Assembly: GCA_004553575.1 (NCBI GenBank)
Contig: SFLA01000009.1
Span: 1-41,306 of the forward strand
DNA length: 41,306 nt
Direction of reading: 5' to 3'
Origin: Clostridiales bacterium
GTDB lineage: Bacteria; Bacillota; Clostridia; Oscillospirales; CAG-382
The position numbers and the translations under genes were made by a program. This document shows, piece by piece, positions 17,313-24,193 of this stretch. The notes beneath the pieces were generated by a model, which saw only the letters and a list, made by a program, of their open reading frames with translations, was not told where the DNA came from and did not search any database. Numbering within the stretch: the stretch's first letter is position 1; each line of letters opens with the position of its first letter.

Positions 17313-18353
17313 CTAAATAATAAGCATCGCATCGCCGAAAGAGAAAAAGCGGTAGCGCTCCTTCACCGCCTCGCGGTAGGCGTTCATGGCGTTGTCATAG
17401 CCCGCAAAAGCGCACACCAGCATCAGAAGGGTGCTCTCCGGCAGGTGAAAGTTGGTTATCTGAGCGTCCACAGCCCTGAAACGGTAGCCGGGATAAATAA
17501 ATATACCGGTATCGCCCTCAAAAGGATGTATTATGCCGTTTTCGTCCGCCGCCGATTCGAGCGTGCGTGTACTGGTGGTTCCGACGGCAAAAACACGTCC
17601 TCCTGCGGCTTTGGCTGCGTTTATACGGCGCGCCGTTTCCTCGGTTACTTTTATATACTCGGTGTGCATCTTGTGATCGGTTATAATCTCCTCGTGTACG
17701 GGGCGGAAGGTACCGAGCCCGACATGCAGTAAAACCCGCTCTATATTCACACCGGACGCCGCAATTCTCTCGAGCAGCTCCGGAGTGAAATGCAAGCCGG
17801 CGGTGGGCGCCGCCGCGCTCCCCTCATACTTCGCATATACGGTCTGATAACGGCTTCCGTCAGAAAGCTTTTCGGTAATATAAGGCGGAAGCGGCATGGT
17901 GCCTATCCGGTCAAGTATCTCGTTGAAGACGCCGGTATAGCGGAACGAAACAATGCGCGTACCGTCATCGCCGATCGCGGTAACGGTGCCCGTAAGCCCT
18001 TCGCCGTATACAACGGTATCGCCGATACGGGTCTTTTTTCCGGGGCGGGTAAGACACTCCCACACCTCGCCCTGTGCCCCGGTAACACGGCGAAGAAGCA
18101 CCGTTTCCACCCGGGCGCCGCCGTGAGACGAAACGCCGAAAATCCGTGCGGGTATAACCTTGGTGTCGTTTATTACAAGTATGTCGCCGGGGCGGAAATA
18201 CTCTGTTATATCGCTGAAAACGCGGTGGGAAATACCGCCCGTATGCCTGTCCAGCACGAGCATCCGCGATGAATCGCGGCGCTCGGCGGGTGTCTGGGCT
18301 ATAAGGTCAGCCGGAAGGTCATAAAAATACGAATCAAGTCTGTTAAGATCCAT
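17313..18353 (-). CDS. queA: S-adenosylmethionine:tRNA ribosyltransferase-isomerase
   Basis: QueA builds epoxyqueuosine on tRNA from preQ1-tRNA and SAM. The 346-residue product starts with MDLNRLDSYFYDLPADLIAQTP-like sequence (first 20 residues typical) and has RMLVLDRHTGGISHRVF, GDILVINDTKVIPARIFG, AAAPTAGLHFTPELLERI, and HVGLGTFRPVHEE, all family motifs. The frame stays open about 163 codons further upstream, but that part runs across the divergent promoter and the start of dapA and has no QueA character. The chosen ATG has AGGA about 9 bases before it. It heads the long minus-strand operon behind a good promoter. No queuosine transporter or other que gene is in the window. Confidence 0.95.
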   Translation of the reverse strand: MDLNRLDSYFYDLPADLIAQTPAERRDSSRMLVLDRHTGGISHRVFSDITEYFRPGDILVINDTKVIPARIFGVSSHGGARVETVLLRRVTGAQGEVWECLTRPGKKTRIGDTVVYGEGLTGTVTAIGDDGTRIVSFRYTGVFNEILDRIGTMPLPPYITEKLSDGSRYQTVYAKYEGSAAAPTAGLHFTPELLERIAASGVNIERVLLHVGLGTFRPVHEEIITDHKMHTEYIKVTEETARRINAAKAAGGRVFAVGTTSTRTLESAADENGIIHPFEGDTGIFIYPGYRFRAVDAQITNFHLPESTLLMLVCAFAGYDNAMNAYREAVKERYRFFSFGDAMLII

Positions 18354-18413
18354 TGTCGGAAATCCTGTTATCTTCATACGATACATATAGGTATCGCCGA
18401 TTGTCAGGTTAAT

Positions 18414-18442
18414 ATTATACAATAACCGAAAGAGATTGTAAA
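18414..18442 (-). promoter_or_regulatory. Sigma-A promoter for the queA operon
   Basis: Reading the minus strand, TTTACA is followed after exactly 17 bases by TATAAT. It sits about 60 bases before the queA ATG and is the only strong promoter I see upstream of the 18-gene run. It overlaps the leader of the divergent dapA gene. Confidence 0.75.
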
Positions 18443-18473
18443 GACAATATAAACCGAAAAGAGTGATATTTTT

Positions 18474-19310
18474 ATGAACGGAGCACCAGTATTCAGAGGC
18501 GCGGGGACGGCGCTCGTAACGCCGATGAAAAGCGATCTGAGTGTAGATTACCGGGCTCTCGGAGAGCTTATAGACATACAGACGAACGCCGGCATTAAAG
18601 CGCTGGTAGTGTGCGGTACAACAGGAGAGGCGGCAACCCTCAGCGAAGCCGAAAAGGCGGAGATAACCGATTTTGCCGTTCGCCGTACGTCCGGTAAGGC
18701 AGCCGTGATTGCAGGTACGGGGAGTAATGACACAGCCGCAGCCATACGCATGACCATTGCCGCGGAAAAAGCGGGTGCAGACGCAGTGCTCGCAATAACA
18801 CCGTACTACAACAGGACTACCCGCGAAGGACTGATAAGGCATTACGAAGCAATATGCTCAAGCACCGCCCTTCCGGTCATAGCCTACTCGGTGCCCTCAC
18901 GCGGAGGCATGAATATCGACCCGGAGACGGCAAAAAGACTGACGCGCATACCCGGTATCGCCGGAATCAAGGAAGCGAGCGGCAACATGGCGCAGATAAC
19001 GGCCATACGAGCCGCCTGCGGCGACAGTCTGCCAGTCTGGTCCGGCAGCGACGATATAACCGTTCCGATACTTTCGGTCGGCGGCTGCGGTGTCATTTCG
19101 GTGGTATCAAATGCAAAGCCTGACGCAGTGCGTATGATGTGCGAAGCGTTTGAAACCGGAGACGTCCGTACGGCTTCCGAAATACAGCTTCGGCTTCTGC
19201 CGCTTATACACAGTCTGTTTTCGAAGGTCAACCCGATACCGATAAAAAAGCTGCTGGCCGAACGGGGACTTATAGAATACGTTCTGCGTCCGCCGCTTTA
19301 TCCGGAATAA
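18474..19310 (+). CDS. dapA: 4-hydroxy-tetrahydrodipicolinate synthase
   Basis: DapA condenses pyruvate with aspartate semialdehyde, the first committed step to lysine, diaminopimelate and dipicolinate. The 278-residue product has the TIM-barrel motifs VVCGTTGEAATLSEAEK, AITPYYNR, the active tyrosine in PVIAYSVPSRGG (Tyr138) and the Schiff-base lysine in GIAGIKEASGN (Lys166). It is a little shorter than Bacillus DapA (about 290) because the C-terminal helices are trimmed. The ribosome site is weak (AGAGTG). It is a single gene closed by a terminator; no other lysine gene is near. Other members of the family act on sialic acid or keto-sugars, but the motifs favour DapA. Confidence 0.9.
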   Translation: MNGAPVFRGAGTALVTPMKSDLSVDYRALGELIDIQTNAGIKALVVCGTTGEAATLSEAEKAEITDFAVRRTSGKAAVIAGTGSNDTAAAIRMTIAAEKAGADAVLAITPYYNRTTREGLIRHYEAICSSTALPVIAYSVPSRGGMNIDPETAKRLTRIPGIAGIKEASGNMAQITAIRAACGDSLPVWSGSDDITVPILSVGGCGVISVVSNAKPDAVRMMCEAFETGDVRTASEIQLRLLPLIHSLFSKVNPIPIKKLLAERGLIEYVLRPPLYPE

Positions 19311-19344
19311 ACCGTACGCCCTGAACACTCCCCGAAAACAAAAA

Positions 19345-19367
19345 CGCCCGGGATTGCTTCCCGGGCG
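19345..19367. terminator. Terminator between dapA and apgM
   Basis: A perfect 8-bp stem CGCCCGGG/CCCGGGCG with a 7-base loop lies in the gap between two convergent genes. On the minus strand it is followed by TTTTTGTTTTC, a good U-tract; on the plus strand the U-tract is weak (AGTATTATCC). Probably it mainly ends the minus-strand transcript and helps end dapA. Confidence 0.75.
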
Positions 19368-19388
19368 CAGTATTATCCTTTATGCATT

Positions 19389-20585
19389 TCAGATGCGGAG
19401 GAATTCGTCGGTTAGTGAGCTGCCGGTCGGAACAAGTCCGCCTTTTTCGGAGCATTCCTCGGTGAACACCGCCGAAGGGGTATCGTAATCCCGCCGGGAA
19501 TCGTAAATAACGAACGGGACGGCACCCCGGGCGTGGGTGCGTATGCTGACAGGCGTAAAGTGATCGGGGCAGACAAGAACCCGGTACGCATCGCCCGAAG
19601 ATTCGAGATACGACAGCATGGGGCGGAGAATTTCGGAATCCAGCCTCTCTATCGCTTTTGTCTTGCCCTTCGGGTCGCCCTGATGTCCGTATTCGTCGGG
19701 CGCTTCCACGTGGACATATACGAAATCGTGTCCCTTGTTGAACATGGCTTCGGCGGCTCGTTCTTTTGCCGAATAATCGGTATCGGTGCCGCCGGTCGCG
19801 CCGGGAACATCGGGAACCTCCATTCCCGCGCACATTCCTATGCCCTTAATAAGATCCACCGCGCATACGACCGCGCCTGAAAGCCCGGTCTTCACACGGA
19901 AATCCGGCAATGCGGGACGTGTACCCGGGCTCCAAAGCCAGACGGAATTCGCCTTCTTTTTGCCCTCCGCCGCACGGCGCAGATTGACGGGATGGTTCTC
20001 GAGTATATCGCGGCTCCTGCTCTGGAAGGAAAGATAAGGCTCAGGCGGGAGGTAATCCTTTATGGGTTTGCCGATAATATCGTGCGGGCGGGTAAAATCG
20101 CGGAAGCCGTCCCAACCGTCGAGAATAAGACAATGACGGTAGGAAATCCCCGCGTAAAGCCTTTCGCCCTCCGAGCATAGCCCGGTATCGAGCGATTCGA
20201 TAAGCACACGCGCTTCGGCGGTGGTTATCTCACCGCCGGTGTTATCGTCCATGGTGAGCGAAGCATAATCGCCTTCGCCCGAAAGAGTTACAAGGTTCGC
20301 TCTCACCGCAGCCTGCTCCGGCTTAAGGTCAATACCCATGCTTACCGCCTCGAGAGGAGAGCGTCCGCGGGAATAAACTTCCGGATTATAGCCGAGCAAA
20401 GACAGGTTTGCGGTATCCGACTCGGGAGTCATGGAATCCGGAACGGTGATACAGCGCCCGAGAACGCCGTGCCTCGCAAGATAATCCATGTTAGGCTTGT
20501 CCGCCGCCTCGAGAGGAGTCCTTCCGCCGAGAGCATCGCAGCGGTAATCGGCCATTCCGTCGCCGAGTAAAACAAAATATTTCAT
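19389..20585 (-). CDS. apgM: Cofactor-independent phosphoglycerate mutase, archaeal type
   Basis: The 398-residue protein belongs to the alkaline-phosphatase superfamily branch of 2,3-bisphosphoglycerate-independent mutases (ApgM/AlkP type), interconverting 3- and 2-phosphoglycerate in glycolysis. The metal-binding start is YFVLLGDGMADY (Asp9), the phosphoserine nucleophile is Ser56 in PDSMTPESDTANLSLLGY, and C-terminal metal ligands lie in VYVHVEAPDEYGHQGD and VLVCPDHFTP. I placed the start at ATG 20585, behind GAGG; the frame extends 18 codons further but those residues precede the conserved core. It is monocistronic and divergent from the SLOG gene. Distinct from the longer GpmI enzyme. 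Homoserine-kinase-like ThrH paralogs share this fold, so phosphoglycerate mutase is likely but not proven. Confidence 0.88.
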   Translation of the reverse strand: MKYFVLLGDGMADYRCDALGGRTPLEAADKPNMDYLARHGVLGRCITVPDSMTPESDTANLSLLGYNPEVYSRGRSPLEAVSMGIDLKPEQAAVRANLVTLSGEGDYASLTMDDNTGGEITTAEARVLIESLDTGLCSEGERLYAGISYRHCLILDGWDGFRDFTRPHDIIGKPIKDYLPPEPYLSFQSRSRDILENHPVNLRRAAEGKKKANSVWLWSPGTRPALPDFRVKTGLSGAVVCAVDLIKGIGMCAGMEVPDVPGATGGTDTDYSAKERAAEAMFNKGHDFVYVHVEAPDEYGHQGDPKGKTKAIERLDSEILRPMLSYLESSGDAYRVLVCPDHFTPVSIRTHARGAVPFVIYDSRRDYDTPSAVFTEECSEKGGLVPTGSSLTDEFLRI

Positions 20586-20605
20586 ACTGAAAGCACCTCG
20601 AAAAA

Positions 20606-20617
20606 TCCGCATGCGGA
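20606..20617. promoter_or_regulatory. 12-bp perfect palindrome between divergent genes
   Basis: TCCGCATGCGGA is a perfect palindrome lying 6 bases before the -35 box of the SLOG gene and inside the leader of apgM. It could be an operator for either gene; no regulator is identified. Confidence 0.35.
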
Positions 20618-20623
20618 AAACGG

Positions 20624-20652
20624 TTGACATATCCGGCACAGCGGGTTATACT
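20624..20652 (+). promoter_or_regulatory. Sigma-A promoter for the SLOG gene
   Basis: A consensus TTGACA is separated by 17 bases from TATACT. The expected start of transcription near 20659 leaves a leader of about 24 bases with a GGGGGT ribosome site. This placement argues for the ATG at 20683 rather than any upstream start. Confidence 0.85.
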
Positions 20653-20682
20653 TTAAAAAACGGGAAAACCGGGGGTAACGCA

Positions 20683-21030
20683 ATGAAGATCGCCGTGATC
20701 GGATCACGAAGCATAAAGCACGCCGACCTTTCACCGTTTATCCCTGCCGATGCGGAATTGATTATTTCCGGCGGGGCATTCGGAATCGACCGTATAGCCG
20801 AGCAATACGCACGCACCCGCGGAATACCTATAAAAATTATACGCCCCGATTACGCACTCCACGGAAGGAGCGCTCCGCTCATACGCAACCGTACTATCGC
20901 GGAGGAATGCGACCTGCTGATAGCCTTCTGGGACGGAGTGTCGCGCGGGACGGTGTTTACCATACGTTACGCACGGAAGATCGGCAAGGAAGTAAGGCTG
21001 TACAGAATACAACCGACCGACGGAGACTGA
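20683..21030 (+). CDS. SLOG/DUF2493-like nucleotide-binding protein
   Basis: The 115-residue protein has a single Rossmann-like SLOG domain of the DprA/YAcAr type: MKIAVIGSRSI at the start, LIISGGAFGIDRIAEQYAR (the GGAxGID nucleotide loop) at about residues 27-45, a pocket segment IRPDYALHGRSAPLIRNRTI, and LLIAFWDGVSRGT at about 83-95. Proteins of this family are thought to sense or process nucleotide-derived ligands, and some sit in phage or defence contexts, but the function of stand-alone DUF2493 proteins is unknown. It is a single gene with its own near-consensus promoter and a following terminator. No phage gene or effector lies beside it. Confidence 0.85.
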   Translation: MKIAVIGSRSIKHADLSPFIPADAELIISGGAFGIDRIAEQYARTRGIPIKIIRPDYALHGRSAPLIRNRTIAEECDLLIAFWDGVSRGTVFTIRYARKIGKEVRLYRIQPTDGD

Positions 21031-21077
21031 ATTTAAACCGTCCCGCGAATTCCGTGAATCCGCGGAGACTCAGAACC

Positions 21078-21109
21078 CGGCTGCCTGCCCGTAAAAGAGC
21101 AGGCAGCCG
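21078..21109. terminator. Terminator between the SLOG gene and the oxidoreductase gene
   Basis: An 11-bp perfect stem (CGGCTGCCTGC/GCAGGCAGCCG) with a 10-base loop sits between convergent genes. A short T run (GTTGTTAT) follows on the plus strand. Confidence 0.75.
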
Positions 21110-21123
21110 TTGTTATACCGTGT

Positions 21124-22155
21124 TTACGGCTTAACCAGCTCGCCGTGCAGGTCGGCGCTCTTCATTTCGGCAAGAGCGATACGCACCGTCTCACGCGCGC
21201 TTTCGGGTGTGGCGCGGGTTATCTTCTCTCCTGCGAGAAGGCAATCGGCAAAATACTTAAGCTCGGTGTAATAAAAGCTCTCTTTGTCGTACTCCGGCTC
21301 GGTCATGTTGCCGTCGCGATCGTATACCCTCAGTCCTTTATCGTCATAGAAGACGGTGGCGTTCTCGAAATTGACCCGGAAGGTCTGAAGGAAGTATCCG
21401 CCCTTCATGGTCCAGTCGTTCTGACAGTTGACCGGCATCATATGCGGGTAGATGTAGTTGGTTGAACAACAGTCATAGGCGCTCTCCGGGAACACTGTAT
21501 ACGCCTGAGTGGTGACTGCCTCGGGCATGCCGAATATGTAATTCACGCAGTCCACGTCATGTACATGCTGATCGAACAGCGCTCCGCCGCCCTTGTCGCG
21601 CCGAAGCAGCCAGTTTTCGTACGACCACAGGGGTGTTCCGCCCCCGCGGAAGAAGAAGGCAGAATAAGCCTTTCCGTACACTCCGGTATCTACAAATTCC
21701 TTCAGCTTGTTGTAGTGCCCTGCAAATCTGAGACACTGGCCGATCATGAGGTTCCGGTCTGCCTTTCTCGCGGCGGCGATCATTTTATCGCATTCCTCTA
21801 CCGAGGTAGCCATCGGCTTTTCGCAAATGACATTTACGCCCGCCTCGAGGCACAGGCAGGTACCCCAGCAGTGCAGATAGGTGGGAAGTGCTACGGTTAC
21901 GAGATCGAGCTGTTCTTTTGCGAGCATCTCCTCGAGGTCGGTGTACAGATTAAAGCTGCTGAAGTCGTAGCCGGCGGCGCCGACATCGCCCAGATTAAAA
22001 TCCGCCTTGTAATTGGTGAATTTCTTTTCGTCTATATCGCAGAGAGCGACCATTTTTATGGGATAGCCCTCCTTCATTAGACGCAGATAATTATCAAGAT
22101 GTCCGCGGCCCATCGAGCCGACGCCTACCATTGCGGCGCGAAGAACTTTTTCCAT
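21124..22155 (-). CDS. Gfo/Idh/MocA-family NAD(P)-dependent oxidoreductase
   Basis: The 343-residue product has the N-terminal Rossmann fold (AAMVGVGSMGRGHLDNYL, residues 7-24), the acidic/aromatic ADP-binding edge (ALCDIDEKK), and the family EKP motif in VNVICEKPMATSVEECD near residue 110. The C-terminal half has GGGALFDQHVHDVDCVNYIFG, with the His/Asp pair expected for catalysis. Such enzymes oxidise hydroxyl groups of inositols, sugars or sugar acids. The gene just upstream is a sugar isomerase/epimerase of the IolE/XylA-like fold, which supports a sugar or cyclitol substrate. No transporter or kinase is adjacent, so the substrate stays open. Confidence 0.92.
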   Translation of the reverse strand: MEKVLRAAMVGVGSMGRGHLDNYLRLMKEGYPIKMVALCDIDEKKFTNYKADFNLGDVGAAGYDFSSFNLYTDLEEMLAKEQLDLVTVALPTYLHCWGTCLCLEAGVNVICEKPMATSVEECDKMIAAARKADRNLMIGQCLRFAGHYNKLKEFVDTGVYGKAYSAFFFRGGGTPLWSYENWLLRRDKGGGALFDQHVHDVDCVNYIFGMPEAVTTQAYTVFPESAYDCCSTNYIYPHMMPVNCQNDWTMKGGYFLQTFRVNFENATVFYDDKGLRVYDRDGNMTEPEYDKESFYYTELKYFADCLLAGEKITRATPESARETVRIALAEMKSADLHGELVKP

Positions 22156-22169
22156 TGTATCTTCTCTCC

Positions 22170-22988
22170 TTAAAGATTCATAATATAATCCATATCGGCG
22201 GAATAGCGTTTTACCGCTTCATCGGGCGATTCGCCCTCCGGAGCCCAAAGCTCGGTAGAAACGGGTCCTTCGTATCCGACATCTCGGAGCGCGGCAAAGG
22301 TCTTCTTCCAGTCCACAGTACCCTCGCGAAGATCGCAGAACTTGCCGGTATTCTTATCAAATCCCTTTACATGCACCCGGCGTATCCTGTCAGACAGTAT
22401 CTCTATCCAATCCGTCTGATATCCGTCGCGCTCTATATTTCCGGCGTCAAAATACGCACCGGTTCCCTCGCCGCACTCTTCGATAAAGCGGCGCATTTCG
22501 AGCGGGGAAAGCAGGAAACGGTTCCACACGTTCTCGACGGCAAGCACCACTCCGTTTGCCTTTGCCTCGGGTGCAAGTATGCGCATACAGCCGAGGGAGT
22601 TTTCGTATGCCTGACGATACGAGGTATTCTCGTCAACCGTACCCGGAACCACCAGAACGGTGTCCGCACCGAGCAGCGTGCAGGCATGTATCATGCGGCG
22701 GATTACCTCAATACCGGCAGCGCGCACGCCGGGGTCGTTGTCGGTAAGGCGTTTGCTCCAGAGCTCGGCGGAAACCAGCCCGACGGGAGTTATTCCGTAC
22801 TCGGCCGTAAGTTCCCGGACGGCGATAATTTCGGAATCGTCAGCTCCGAGCCACAGGTTGGGATAGGTTTGCCGGGACGAAAACATATTAAGCTCGGCAT
22901 AACGGAATCCGGCGGCTTTTATCCCGGCAAATACGTCGGCAAGCGGCACGTTTTCGGGATAAGTACAAACATTGATCGACTTTAACAT
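22170..22988 (-). CDS. Sugar phosphate isomerase/epimerase (AP-endonuclease-2-like TIM barrel)
   Basis: The 272-residue product is a TIM barrel of the IolE/IolI/xylose-isomerase-like family. Likely metal ligands are the Glu in VLAVENVWNRF, the Asp in GAYFDAGNIERDG, the His in RRVHVKGFDK and the C-terminal Glu in GPVSTELWAP, in that order. The ATG at 22988 has GAGGGAG 9 bases upstream; an ATG seven codons earlier lacks a ribosome site because that very sequence is the site. It is followed after 14 bases by the Gfo/Idh/MocA gene, so the two likely convert one sugar or inositol derivative in sequence. Confidence 0.9.
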   Translation of the reverse strand: MLKSINVCTYPENVPLADVFAGIKAAGFRYAELNMFSSRQTYPNLWLGADDSEIIAVRELTAEYGITPVGLVSAELWSKRLTDNDPGVRAAGIEVIRRMIHACTLLGADTVLVVPGTVDENTSYRQAYENSLGCMRILAPEAKANGVVLAVENVWNRFLLSPLEMRRFIEECGEGTGAYFDAGNIERDGYQTDWIEILSDRIRRVHVKGFDKNTGKFCDLREGTVDWKKTFAALRDVGYEGPVSTELWAPEGESPDEAVKRYSADMDYIMNL

Positions 22989-23022
22989 ATTTTTTGCTCC
23001 CTCACCCATAGGTTGATATGAC

Positions 23023-23051
23023 GAAAGGGCAGTCTTTGGGACAGCCCTTTC
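23023..23051. terminator. Hairpin, probable terminator
   Basis: Arms GAAAGGGC and GCCCTTTC enclose 13 bases. On the plus strand TGTTTTTTG follows, a good U-tract, but no plus-strand gene ends here; on the minus strand, where the CD1247-family gene ends just upstream, the following T run is weak. I take it as the end of the efp-CD1247 transcript. Confidence 0.6.
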
Positions 23052-23078
23052 TGTTTTTTGTATTAGCAGGACAGGCTG

Positions 23079-23525
23079 TTATTCTCCGTCCCCGCAGCCG
23101 CAATCGCAGTCGTCATCGCAGCAATCGTCGTTGCAGACGATATCAAGCTCGGCATTGCAGGAAGGGCACACGACCTTATCCATATGATCGATCTCTTCGG
23201 AATCGATATATATCTTCTCGCCGCAGGCGGGGCACTCGAGCTCCTCGCAGCAGTCGTCGTCGCAACAATCGCAGCAGTCGTCGCAGTCGCATTCATCGTC
23301 CTCGCACTCATAGAAGTCATTCTCGACTTCACCGAGATCCTCGTCGATCTCCTCGATATAATCGTTGAGCATCGCGTTCTCGTCCTCGAGGTCCTGCACG
23401 GACATCGCGAGATCCTCAAGCAGGTCAAGTATGCCCGCAAAAAGCTTGCCTTCGTTGGAATCCTTGTCGTAGTTCATGCCCTCAATAAGGCCCTTCAGGT
23501 ATGCTGCCTTCTCGGATACGTTCAT
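23079..23525 (-). CDS. CD1247-family zinc-ribbon protein with Asp/Cys-rich tracts
   Basis: The 148-residue product begins with the CD1247-type N-terminal helical region (residues 1-72, AAYLKGLIEGMNYDKDSNEGKL, then an acidic coiled coil). Residues 74-93 are almost only Asp, Glu and Cys. A zinc ribbon follows (Cys98/Cys101 and Cys120/Cys123), then a second Asp/Cys tract at 131-144. In all there are 19 cysteines, of which only four belong to the ribbon. The family is widespread in Clostridia with unknown function; the Cys content here seems far above what I know of it. It follows efp at 18 bases and should share its promoter. A metal-binding or metal-buffering role is inference. Confidence 0.85.
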   Translation of the reverse strand: MNVSEKAAYLKGLIEGMNYDKDSNEGKLFAGILDLLEDLAMSVQDLEDENAMLNDYIEEIDEDLGEVENDFYECEDDECDCDDCCDCCDDDCCEELECPACGEKIYIDSEEIDHMDKVVCPSCNAELDIVCNDDCCDDDCDCGCGDGE

Positions 23526-23543
23526 AATATGCTCCTTTCCGCG

Positions 23544-24101
23544 TTATACGCGCTCGAGATACTCGCCCGTGCGGGTATCAATCCTTACGATATCGCCCTC
23601 GTTGATGAACATCGGCACTCTTATCTCCGCGCCGGTCTCGACCGTGGCGATCTTGGTAACATTGGTGGCGGTGTTGCCCTTCACGCCGGGCTCTGCCTGG
23701 GTGATTTCAAGCTCGACGAACATCGGAGGCTCGACCGAAAACACGTTTCCCTTATAGGAAAGAAGTCGGCACTGGCTTCCTTCTTTTACGAACTTGAATG
23801 TATCGGGCAGCTTGTCGCTGTTAAGCGGGATCTGATCGTATGTCTCGAGATCCATAAAATAGTGGAGATCTCCGTCCGCATACGAATACTCCATATCTTT
23901 TCTCTCTATGGTGGCGGCGGGGAACTTTGCCGTAGGGTTGAAGGACGTCTCGATAACGGCCCCGGTGATGACGTTCTTCATTTTTGTGCGGACGAACGCT
24001 GCTCCCTTGCCCGGCTTTACGTGCTGGAACTCGATCACCTGCATAACCTGACCGTCCATCTCGAAGGTAAGTCCGTTTCTGAAATCGCCTGCTGAAATCA
24101 T
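23544..24101 (-). CDS. efp: Elongation factor P
   Basis: EF-P relieves ribosomes stalled at polyproline stretches. The 185-residue product has the three beta-barrel domains; the loop tip HVKPGKGAAFVR places Lys32 at the position that is modified in many bacteria, and the C-terminal signature PMFINEGDIVRIDTRTGEYLERV is intact. The ribosome site is AAGGAGG. No gene for a lysylating or hydroxylating enzyme (EpmA/EpmB) is in the window, as usual in Firmicutes. It has its own promoter and is followed by the CD1247-family gene. Confidence 0.97.
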   Translation of the reverse strand: MISAGDFRNGLTFEMDGQVMQVIEFQHVKPGKGAAFVRTKMKNVITGAVIETSFNPTAKFPAATIERKDMEYSYADGDLHYFMDLETYDQIPLNSDKLPDTFKFVKEGSQCRLLSYKGNVFSVEPPMFVELEITQAEPGVKGNTATNVTKIATVETGAEIRVPMFINEGDIVRIDTRTGEYLERV

Positions 24102-24156
24102 ATATATCCTCCTTAATCTGCCGATAACGGTCAGACTTATCGTTTTTACACCGTAT

Positions 24157-24185
24157 ATTCTAATCTATACAAGCCTGTTTGTCAA
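24157..24185 (-). promoter_or_regulatory. Sigma-A promoter for efp
   Basis: On the minus strand TTGACA is followed after 17 bases by TAGAAT. The -35 lies 9 bases after the pepP-like stop codon, so efp and the gene after it can be expressed apart from the isc operon. The leader of about 50 bases contains CGATAA-N9-TTATCG, a small possible hairpin. Confidence 0.85.
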
Positions 24186-24193
24186 CAGTTTTT

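Noticed and set aside
18401..18453. A sigma-A promoter for dapA
   Set aside because: TTGTCA and TATAAA are present but not at a usable spacing; the true promoter is not clear.
18354..18842. N-terminal extension of queA by about 160 codons
   Set aside because: It runs across the divergent promoter and dapA on the other strand and does not resemble QueA.
23094..23306. Tandem GTCGTC-like repeats as a CRISPR or satellite
   Set aside because: They are codon repeats of Asp and Cys within a real gene, with no spacer-repeat structure.
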